A stretch of DNA of 64,000 bases from Bisporella sp. PMI_857 (taxonomy: Eukaryota; Ascomycota; Leotiomycetes; Helotiales; Helotiaceae). Made by a program: the position numbers and the translations under genes. Each line of letters opens with the position of its first letter. Within the stretch, counting starts at the first letter, position 1. The stretch spans positions 806,001-870,000 of the forward strand of contig JAJSPD010000009.1 of assembly GCA_021307315.1 (NCBI GenBank), written 5' to 3'. This document shows, one piece after another, positions 46,223 to 56,600 of the stretch. The notes under the pieces are model-generated. The model was given only the letters and a program-made list of their open reading frames with translations, searched no databases and was not told the origin of the DNA.

Positions 46223-48412
46223 ATGTCGAAGGAGGAACTGTCCTCAGATCGTTTGAACTACCTCATTTGGCGGTATGTGTTTCTTTCCATCGCCATTTCA
46301 TGCTTGCGCCTACGCCTGTACCTGAACCGCACTGTACTGTACTGATATCGCGGATCACATAGGTATCTTTTAGAATGTGGTAGGTAGACAACTCAAGACT
46401 AGCTCCCCCAGACGTTCCCTTTCCCTGATTAATTTTGCATTGGTTCAGGATATCACGAGACGGCCGTAAAGCTTCAGAAGGAGTGGAATGTGGAGGAACC
46501 GCAAAAACAACTGGATTTCGCACCCCATGTCAAGAATTATGCGCTAGTCCAGGTGGTGAACAAAGGACTGCTGTACAATGCATCGGAGAGAAGAGCAGCT
46601 GAAGTATGTGTGCAATTCTAATCATCCCCCCAACTAATTTCCCAGGATATACAAATGCAGAATCAATTGCAATTGCAATGGCAATGATATTGCGGAGTGC
46701 AGCATCGATTCCATGCTGACTTTAACTTTGCCTTCACAGGCTAGTCCAGATTTATTCCCGAATGTACCATTATTGAATGGTTTTTTCGGGCCTTTGACAC
46801 TGCCGCCGCGACCACCAGTACCCTTACCACCCAAAGAAGAAGATGACACAGAAAATGCCCGGAAGCGCCCGATCGTGGAAGATGCACCATCTGAACAGAA
46901 TGGACCAGCGAAACGACCCCGAATTATTAGTAATGGTTACGAGAATGGAACTGAATCCGTTGCAGGTCCAAAGTCTCCCATGGATGTGGATGAGGAACCA
47001 GCCAACGGTCATGGCCCAAGCGAGGGCAATGCCTACCCCTCGCCCGAACAGTTGCCTTCGCCCATCGTGCCCATTTTCGGCTCGGAAAAGGGAACGCAAG
47101 CCGATAAGGTGGCTGACCTGGTTGCTGAAACCACCTTCATAGACCTCGCGGATGAGTCTTCTTCAGCCTCTCGACCGACAGTTTTGCTACAGTGCGAATT
47201 CAACCCTCGAAACCCAAATGTCTTGGCGGCTGTCGGTACCGATGCGCTAGCCCGCATCTGGACCCTCTCGCATACAGCTTCGGGTTCTGATGTGCACATG
47301 GAAAACAACGAGACACCACAACCTCCTCCAAAGTATATATCCCTTCTGGATGGAGACTTCCCATCGAATACACAGACCGTTGCTCTATCTTGGGCCGCTA
47401 ATGGGTCATATCTCGCTGTCGCTACAGAAGGCGTGATCAATGACTCGGCGAGGGTTCGCATTCAAGACAACGATGGAGTTGTTCTAGCATCGTATGATGG
47501 TCTGTATGCATCAGTCGTATTTCTTCGCTGGAACCCCTCAGATACTCTCCTCCTTGCTCTATCACCAGGACCCGAAGGAGCAGGAACCATCATCAGCGTG
47601 ATGCCTCCAGCATCCCCAGATATAATACAGTATAAATTACCCCATGACTTGGAGAAGCAACCTCTGGAGGCGGTCTGGACAGGAACTGACGAATTCGTGA
47701 TTTGTGGTGGAGAATTACTCCAAGGATTTCAGATTGGCGAGGGCAAAATCACCATTGGCAGGAAGTTCGAGACCCGTGACTGTCACGCTCTGTCCCGTAT
47801 TGCATTTGATCCGGTTACAAATTCACTTGCTACTGCCAGCGAGACTGGCACGGTTGATGTAAGATAATCATATCTGTGTCTAGCCTTTACTAACAATGTC
47901 TAGCTCTGGGATCCGAATGGTCAGGTTTACTCTTTCAATGCTCATCAGGCAAATATTACTGCTTTGGTATGGCAGCCGCTGCCAGCAACCACAACTTTGA
48001 GCGAAAATTCGGAGCGATTATTAGCATCTGCGGGCGATGATGGGGCCATCAGCATCTGGAATATCCGTTCTTTGTCCAGATCCAAATGCTCGATGACCAT
48101 GGGCCTTGGTGTAGTCGCTTTGGCGTTCACGCCAGACGGATCATTTATTGCTGGAGCTACCAATGACCGGGTCTTGATCTGGAAGGTCGGTGAAGCTAAC
48201 GTGCCGAGAGCCAGCTGGATTCGAGGTCCCGAACCAGGTTGGCAGAGCCCCAGGTCGAGCGACTCTGGGCTGGATGAGGATCAGCATTGTCTCTGCTGGG
48301 ATTCGGAAGGGCATAAACTTGCTTACGGAGTGAATAGTCTGGTATGTCCAATGTCTCAAAATAGGTTTACATCTCTGACAAGAAATAGTTGGCCACAATC
48401 AATTTCCGGTGA
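46223..48412 (+). CDS. LisH and WD40 protein of the SIF2/TBL1 corepressor family
   Basis: In yeast and animals these proteins are subunits of histone deacetylase corepressors (Set3 complex, SMRT/N-CoR). Six exons: 46223-46272, 46363-46379, 46449-46603, 46740-47858, 47904-48341 and 48389-48412, giving 600 residues. The N-terminus has a LisH helix pair: LSSDRLNYLIWRYLLECGYH followed by ETAVKLQKEW. Then come a Pro/Lys-rich nuclear-type linker (KRPRI) and a WD40 propeller with LLQCEFNPRNPNVLAAVGTD, LATASETGTVDLWDP, LLASAGDDGAISIWNI and FIAGATNDRVLIWKV. The second exon is just 17 bp. ATGs lie at 46193 and 46223; the second has the better context (A at -3) and begins right before the conserved MSKEELSS. 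SIF2 and TBL1 both fit; I cannot say which complex. Confidence 0.88.
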
Positions 48413-49746
48413 TATACTGCAAGATAGCGAAATGTGTTGTTCCATATAAGGTGATGCGTACGCCTTGATGCATACCGTCCGATGCTGAAAAGTGACCCCT
48501 TCAGCAGCCATGAGGGCATGCCAGGCATCTGCAAGTTGTACATCTTTCTAGCATATGCATTGGATACAGGTACATCTACACCGACAAGCATAGCATGACG
48601 CAGAGGCATCCAGCATAGAGACCGCTACCTTGAGCGGTAGAATATAGTCATATCTGATTTACAAGCCTAGTAAAGGAATCGAATGCACAATACGCGGCTC
48701 GAGATCTAGCTTTAGAATAGCCGCTAAGGAATATGAGGGAAATTGTGGCAATGTAGAAGTAGAAAAGTTATGTGTGCGAGGAATTAAATGGTGTATAAAT
48801 AGGAAGATACATATATAACGAGTATTCTATGACATCTATATACCAGGTCCTAAACGCCTATGTGCTATATATCCCACTTATCAATTACAGCCGTCATAAA
48901 CGGCGTTATTACGAGGCGCAGATGGACATGGTGAACACACCGCAGGAATACGCTGTGAGTTCAGCAGTGCATTGTTTCTACCCTGTCTCCAGAAGCGGTA
49001 GATATCAGAGGGAATCCTTCACCCATTCGCGGACTTTGAGCGCTTACCCTCTTCCCAGCCTAAGCCCCCAAGGCGAGTTTTCTAAGTCTTCATGTTCTGC
49101 GGAACTTCATTCGGTCTTCACAAATAGGTTGCGTTAGCCTGTACGCAGAAGGCTATGAACCCGCGTATCCGTGAGAGCAGCCGTTCATGCTAGGCTTCTC
49201 TCCTCTATGCAAGAGCAGTGACACGGCGCGATGGCTATGTGAGTTGCATGCCACAGTTTGGGTCGAAGACTGCTTGTCACACCCAGCCAAGTATTCTGAG
49301 AGAGAATTTTACATCAGCGGCTATATTCCATACATGGTTTATTTTACATTGTGGTTCCCTAGCGTGTACAAGTATTCCTCGTTGCTTGATTGCTCTCGGG
49401 TTATTTAATCACTGGCAAGCTGTTAGAAGCGTCGTGTAGATGATAGCATGCCGTGTGGTTTATTCCATAGCATTTTCATGCCAGCGACGGCCGGCAGGAT
49501 TTTCAAGTAAACTTTCGTAAGCGGCAGGGTAATATTGGATCAAATGTGTCGTATCTCCACGGGTTGCAAACTGAGGGCGTGGCTCATCCCTGCTGCGATT
49601 ATCACTGGTTTATATATCAACGGCTCTGCTGAAAGATAAAACTTCCGGCGCAGACGAGCGTTGTTTAACGACCATCGAAGGATACTTTACCACACCGCAG
49701 CTTCGCCTATACATCGTTCGCTCCAGGACTATAAGCAAAAGGCATT
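48413..49746. other. Intergenic, no gene seen
   Basis: About 1.3 kb after the WD40 gene. Only short frames under 105 codons are present. The N-terminal half of the patatin-like gene that ends to the right was looked for here (GxGxRG and GxSxG boxes) and not found. Confidence 0.4.
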
Positions 49747-50461
49747 GTGGAAAACTCACAGTCGTATAAAAATGACAGGCGCTCAGGCGAGGTTGCCGTC
49801 AAAAAGCCAATATGGCTTATCGCACAAGCAACATCTGCAGCGCCAGCTTTCTTTGAGCCAGTTGCCGTTGATAACTGCTCATATCAGGATGCTGGCTTGG
49901 GTCTCAACAACCCAAGTCTGCAGACCATTGTAGAGGTCATGTCTATACCCAAAGACACAGACGGCGAATATCCCAGAGAGCAAACGCTCACAAATGAGCA
50001 CCCTAATTCTATCGGTCTGCTCATCAGTATTGGGACGGGCCGACGTCGAATGCTCTCTAGATTCCCCAGTTCTAGTTATTCTAGTTCTGAATCAGACCTT
50101 TCTGTCAAGGGGTTTGTTTCAAGCATGGTCAAGATTATGCAATTAGCCATACAATATATGACTGATGGTGACAGAATACACCAGGATGCCGCCGTTCTTT
50201 GCAGCGAATATGGGATCCCGTACATCCGCTTTTGACGTAGATGGAGGGCTGGAACACATCAACCTGGACGACAGTCGAAGCGCCGGTATTAGGAGATCTG
50301 GAAGGGCTAGGCGTACTCTGCAACACATCCAAACCGTCACTCACACCTACCTAGCTAAGCCTAACGTGAGAAATGAAAGTCGGAGCGCGGTTAATGCATT
50401 AGTTGCAGCACGAAGACCAAGAATCCCACCAGTCATCTCTGGTGCGGAGGCGCAGTGGTAA
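49747..50461 (+). pseudogene. Truncated, frameshifted patatin-like phospholipase relic
   Basis: The frame from about 49800 reads KPIWLIAQATSAAPAFFEPV and then DAGLGLNNPS, the segment around the catalytic Asp of fungal patatin-like lipid acyl hydrolases (usual form DGGLGxNNP; here the first Gly is Ala). It continues SIGLLISIGTGRRR to IPYIRF and stops at TGA near 50233. The sequence DVDGGLEHINLDD goes on at once in the next frame, so a single extra T in a TTTT run (50228-50232) would explain the break. There is no ATG, no GxSxG nucleophile elbow and no oxyanion loop upstream, so the N-terminal half is gone. It is followed closely by the end of the acyl-CoA dehydrogenase gene. It is most likely a dead gene. 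Confidence 0.72.
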
Positions 50462-50553
50462 ACATAGCAACTCAGTCTCTTCTTTTAGGCACTGGATTAT
50501 AGGACATTGAATCTATTCAAACTATGCAAGTACTACCATCTATTCATACATCT

Positions 50554-52561
50554 TTACAACATGCTCTTCGGCATATTCTTGATGGCTTGACGCACGCCTA
50601 GATCTCCCAGCACCTCTTCAGCTCCTCCTAAGATTGCATCAAACTTATATGTTCGATGAAACATCTCAATCGTCCTGCCCATACCCGTTTGCGTCAACGC
50701 CCTCCCACCAAAAATCTGAACCGCCTCATCGGCAACTTCATGTGCAGACCTCGTAGCAAACATCTTCAACAATCCGATAGGGCCAGCGAGGTGGGTGGAT
50801 TGTTGTTTGTAGGGCATATGCGTCATCTGGTAGGTGATATTCTCCAGGTAGGCTTGATTGGCTTCGACATGGGATATCATTTTGGCGAGTTTTTGCCGGA
50901 TCACGGGCTGTTCGATGAGTTTCTTGCCGAAGACGAGGCGTTGGTTGGCCCATTTCAGGCATTCTTCCGTTACGAGGCGGGACATGCGGATTGAGCCGCC
51001 TGGAGGTGTTAGTGGTTTCGAATATCTAGATAAAAAAATAAAGACTTACAAGCCATGGTCCAACGCTCGTGGTTAAAATTTGATAAGATGACATGGATGC
51101 CTTTATTTTCTTGTCCGAGGAGATTCTCTACCGGCACTTTGACGTTGTCGAATGTGATGTATGCCGTTCCTGCTGTTGGAGAGTAGGATGTCTTGATTGC
51201 GGTTGTCTCGACACCTTCTTGTCTTTCGATAAGGAGGACGGAGAGTCCCTTATCTGCAAAGGAAGTCAGTTCTGAGTATATCAGTAAGTTAGGTTCTGAG
51301 CATACCAGTCTTGACTCCGGTAACAAAATAGTCACAGAATACACCCTAGTCTTTGCATTAGCACTCTTTCTAAGAAAGAAATGATATAGGTGGACAATGC
51401 TGAACGATGTCGAGCCAATCTGGCACAGGACTTTGGAACCTTGCGGACCATTCTTACATTTGTGATCCACTTCTTCGTTCCATTAACAATATAATGTTTT
51501 CCATCTGGTGTCTTTACCGCTGTCGTTCTTATGCCAGCTACATCAGATCCCGCAAATGCTTCAGTGATTGCCTAGGATGATATCAGTAACTCTGGATATA
51601 GTCTCGAACCTCCCGTGTAGTTTGAGAGGTCTAAACTGCTAAACTTACCAAGCAAATTTTCTTCTCGCCAGAAAAGACCTCTTCAGTGATCTTCTTCTTC
51701 CATGCCTCATCCCTTGCGAAATTCAGTACCGCAGTCAGTCCAATCGTCATCCTGTACAAAATTAGATCTGCGCTTGCCTCGATTCATGTTGATAACAAAC
51801 CCAGCCATGTTTCCGTCAGCAAATCCCCTTGCATTCGCCCTCGTCAACTCCTGGCTAACAATCAAATCGTGAAAATAATCAAACTCTTCCCCTTTGACCG
51901 CCCCACCCAGCAACTCAGCACCATGTAAGTGCTTACCTGGCCCGAGCCTCATACGTAGCACTCCATTCTTCGCCATCTTATCAATCAACTCCTGGGGAAT
52001 ATGTTTCCCGCTCTTCTCGCACTCCTGCGCCACGGGATAAACCTCTGTATCAACAAACTCCCTTAACGCCTTCTGCAGCCGCCTGTGACTCTCTCCATAA
52101 TACGGACTCTTAAACTGCGGCGTCAACCACGTCGGCTCTCCATACGGGACCACGCTCAACTCCCCAGGTTTCTGCTCAATCACCTGCGACTTCTCTCCCT
52201 CGAGTGTACCAAGGCAGAGGGAGGAGTACTTTTGTAGGACCTCCTGTCTGTGCAGATTGTAGAAGGCGTCTGTGGCGTCCGTGCCTGCCACCTGGCGGAG
52301 CACAGATTCGCCACCTGGGTGCGCGTCGAGAAAGTCGGTAACATCGTACTGTCAAATGAATTAGGGCCATCATGGAATAAACTACGTAGGTGCCAAAATA
52401 TCGAAAGAAAAATCTCCCAAATTTTGAAGCTTTCGGCTTCCTTACAAGGAGACTGGAATTACAGAGCATGAACCTACCACTTTAGAGTCGATAATGAGCC
52501 AGATGGAGTCCTCTGTTTTGTGCTTAGCCACCTCTGCTCTGGTGAAAGTTTGGTGCGGCAT
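50554..52561 (-). CDS. Acyl-CoA dehydrogenase with N-terminal cytochrome b5 domain
   Basis: A fusion found in fungi: a heme-binding cytochrome b5 domain and an FAD acyl-CoA dehydrogenase, thought to act in fatty or branched acyl-CoA oxidation. Seven exons: 52478-52561, 51801-52348, 51649-51751, 51458-51571, 51306-51345, 51050-51253 and 50554-50999, giving 512 residues. The b5 part has [20 protein letters not shown] with the heme His in HPGGE and a second His in [11 protein letters not shown]. The dehydrogenase part follows from about residue 130: [39 protein letters not shown] (FAD and acyl-CoA site), [55 protein letters not shown], and [16 protein letters not shown]. It ends KSML; whether that serves as a weak peroxisomal signal is open. 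Confidence 0.93.
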
Positions 52562-53638
52562 GGTGATAGTGTAGATCTAGAGTCTATAATATCTCTTGGA
52601 TTGAATGGATTGAATGTAGGCAGGAATGAATTGACAAGGACAGAGAAATTTAAGTTCAGGAGAGAATTGAGAAATTACTTAAGGTAGTTTACGGAGAAGT
52701 TGACAAACAACTTTTGATGACAGCTTCGGTGAGCCGAGGCCCAATATCAGCCCTGCCAACCAATCAGTCATCAAGCATTTCCCATCACCGGCCCTCCCCC
52801 ACATGCTTCAGCTGTGCGATCAAACAACGGGGCCCCAGATACGTAAATATGACCGAGTCAGGTTCTCAAGAAAGATATATCACCAACTTTGCTTCACGTC
52901 AACTAGTAAAAGGGGAAATACTGGTCAAGAAATAATAGGGCAACTATGCAACGCCATGCGAAGCTATCTATTAAGTACTTCATACAATGTAATCTCGAGA
53001 AACAAACGCCTTCGATGGAAATCGAACCTCGCTATGCAAACGCCAATCCATGCCATCCCACTCCAGTGCTTCCATGCGTGTATAATTTTTAATGGGAAAA
53101 AAAGACAAGATATTATCCACCTTACAACAATCCCCCATGCTCATGCAAGTTTATATCGAGAACCCTCCATATAAACAATCATGCTGAGGGAGAAGAATGA
53201 GCCTGATCAGAGGCAGTTAATCCCCTCAACGTCGAAGAATATCAACCACTCACACCCCATACTGCTGAAAGCAACTGAACTCTCCACACCGGTATGATAA
53301 GAAAACCCTCCGAGAAGACGACCCCATATAGTACCAAATTTTGATGCAGCCATAAAGGCCGACAAGACTTTGCCGGGTTCCACGTCTAGGCAAGCTAGGA
53401 GAACTTTGGCAGAATCATTGCTGCCAGAAGGCGGAAAAATACCCTGCAATGAATCCGGTGTCCGAGGCATGATCATTACTGCCATAGCGGCGCAAATAAT
53501 ATCGTTCCCAGGTTACTGATCTGTCTCAAATGACACTAGAAAGTCAATAAGAGGCGTAAGAGCTAGAAAGGAGCTGAAGCTCGTCGAAATGGGAGTAGCC
53601 TCTCGGGTCAAAGTTTGCGAAACGGGTGGGTAATTTTC
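52562..53638. other. Intergenic: dehydrogenase promoter, nucleoporin 3' flank
   Basis: About 1.08 kb. The left part serves the acyl-CoA dehydrogenase and the right part is the 3' flank of the nucleoporin. A 92-codon ATG frame at 53207-53485 (minus) shows no family resemblance and lies where a 3' untranslated region is expected. Confidence 0.45.
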
Positions 53639-56600
53639 TTAGGATACTTTATTTTCTTCCAAGACCGCAGCTAGCTTCTCAGCGGACTCGGAAGTCTTCA
53701 CTTGCAAAACCCAGGTCTGCATACCACCGCTGGCCGGCACGACCATCTTCAGGGTCTTTCCGGTTGGCACGTATGATTGACGAATGATGGTGGAATTGAT
53801 TACTACTGTTCCACGAGGGTCTTGTCGAAGTAGAATTCTGGAAGCACCGGTTTGCTTGTTTTTCAGAATGCGTAACGGTCCAAGCCCTTTCGTTACCCAG
53901 GAGCCGTCCTTGTCATCATTTCCGGGCTCCCAAAGAACTCCCTTCGCCCTCACCTCATGCAAGACTTCTTCATCCTCTTCACCTGGACCTCCTGCTGTCA
54001 GATCGATTTGCTCGTGCTTTTCCGCATCTGGATCGACCTCACTGTCACCATCAGTGGTAAGCCCAGGTGAAGTGGCACGAGACGTGGCTGTTGACACAGC
54101 CGTAGATGGAAACAGTGAAGAAGCACCGCTAATCTGGCCACTACCAAAGCTGAAACCAACACCTGAGGCTGGTGCTGCAAGCTTTGTGGTGGCAGATATA
54201 CCAAACAGGTTGGAGATAGATTTGCTTGGCGTTGGCGCAGTAATACTGACGGAGGGCTTAGCAGCTGGTGTAGAGTTACCGAACTTAATAGGAGTTTCAG
54301 GTTTCCACGTAAAGTCCGCCGGCTTTGAGGCTGGCTTAGTATTCTCCTTTTCCTCTGAGTCGAAGTCAACCTTATTGCCATTTTGATCCGTGATACGGTC
54401 AAAGAGACTACCTTTACTCTTGGGCGTACTTGCGGGTTGATTTTCAGCCAGTGCTTTCTTGAAAAGAACTCTCTCCTCAGCAGCTTCCTCATCTTCACCA
54501 GCATCAGCCTCGCTATCATCTTTGGCGAGATTATCATTGTCACTACCATCGGTTGCATCATCATCGCCGTCTTGATCCTCACTTGCTGCAGAAGGTGTAT
54601 TGAGAAATCCAAAGATATTATTGGATTGCGATCCTAAACCATCAAACTTATCATGGCCTTGTGTGCTTGATAGTACACTAGGTGTAGATGCTCCGCTTGA
54701 GAGGACACTAGGTGTAGACACTCCAAATATGTTCTTGCTTGCGCTTGGCGTTGGCTTTGCAGGAGCTGCCTGCCCCTGGCTTGGTGTAAAAGCGTTTTTT
54801 AGACTAAATATTGTCTGCTTGTTCTTTGCAATCTCTTCAATTTCCTTTAGCTCAGCCCTGCGCTTAGCACGATATTTGGCCTCCCACTCGGCCTCATCTT
54901 CTTCTTCAGAGTCAAAGTCCTCTGCCTTGGCATCCTCCATTAACTTTTTCTCGTTCTTCTCATGGTCTTGGGATGCTTTCTTAGTGAACTGTTTCATGAA
55001 ATCTGGTGTGCTGCCAGCAGTTCCAAAAGTCGGAGGTTTCGGAGCAGCCCGTTCATTTGCGGTCGGGTTCGGCGACTTGGTGGGCTCCATAGTCTTTAAG
55101 CTGAATGGATTAGCAATTGTAGATGTTGGGCGCACTGCATCTTTCAGACTGAATGGATTGGCACTAATGCCTGGAGCCGTTGATTTTGCAAATATATTGC
55201 CTACAGGGGCCGCTGTTTGAGATGAGAAAGCCGAAGACTCTGGGGCAAATCCTGGAGCAGCATTTGCAGAGGCTTTAGGTGTGGAGGTGCCAAATAAGCT
55301 TGAATTCGAGGGAGTATTGGTCGTAGAAGTCGAGGTTGCTGCAACTACGGATTCCGGGATGGGAAGATTGGCGAAAGGATTAGGTCGAGAATCGTCCGTG
55401 GATGATCGCACACCTGGGTTAGCCGTAGCTTTAATTCTCTTGGTCGGCGTAGACTCGCTGGGGCTGTCAACGATACTCTTGAAGATGTTCGACGTGTTTG
55501 ATCCGCTAGATGTACTCAATATTCCATTCGCTGTAGCCTTTTTATTACTCTCTAGTTCCCGTTCATGTGCCTCATGCATGTCCTTGGTCAACTGCTCGTC
55601 GGCTTTCCTCTTGCTTTTGCTTGGGGAAGGCGTGGCTGATTGATCTGGGAACAGTGACTGCGAAGTGGGTTTTAATTGAGAGATAGGCTTAGCCTTGCTT
55701 GGAGAAGGAGATTCTGGCAAAAGCGACGGGGCTGGTGCAGCAAATGATGGCGCTTGTGAAGGGGTGCCATTGCTTAGGGTAGTTTGAAATCGAGGAGTTT
55801 GCCTACCAGACTTTTCTGGACTTTGACGCTCAGGCTGAGCTGGCGTCGAACTGGAAATGCCACCTGCTTTGGTTTGCTTGGATGGATTTTCGCTCTCCTG
55901 TTGCTGGCCTGCCGACACTTTACGCTGCGAGCCAGCTACCCCACCCCGCGCTAAGATATCCTCGCGTTTCTCTGTGAAGAATATAAGCGCCTCAGAAATG
56001 TCGAGAGTTGCAGGTACAGTAGCAAAGAATTTCTGCATGGCCATGTTGAGTGAACGGAGACGATAAGCGGTGAAGAACTGATTTTTTTGTTGTTCAGAAA
56101 ACTCCTTTGGTACCAGGTCCTGCACCTGTTCATCGGTGTATGTACTCGCGGCCACCATCTCGGCGAAAGCAACAGCACCTGTCTTACCATTGGTTACAGC
56201 GGTAGAAGCTGGGTTGAATGGGGAGTTATTTGCAATGACTGAACCATTACTCGGTTTTAAGGAAGTCTGTGATTGCTGTTGCAGATCTAGACTGGCCCCA
56301 TTTGACTGTGGTTGGGTGGTACTCTTAGGTGTGTTGTCAGTCTTTGAAGGGGAAAATAGTGAGCTCCCAATTGCTCCAGGGGGAGTCGCTGAGGGTGACC
56401 CAAAAAGCAATGAAGGAGTGCTCTGAGGGGCTTTTGCAGACTCGACTGAGGTCTGTTTTGCAAACGTGTTAGCTTGGTATGATTGGCTATTGGATGAAGG
56501 GCGACTGACAGGTTTTGCTGGACCAAGTGCCCCAAATATGTTCCCTGACTTGCTAGGCGGGCCTTCACTGACTGCAGTGAAGCTGGCGGTGTTTTTATTT

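Noticed and set aside
53207..53485. 92-codon ATG frame downstream of the nucleoporin
   Set aside because: It lies in the expected 3' untranslated region, lacks any known motif, and has no splice context.
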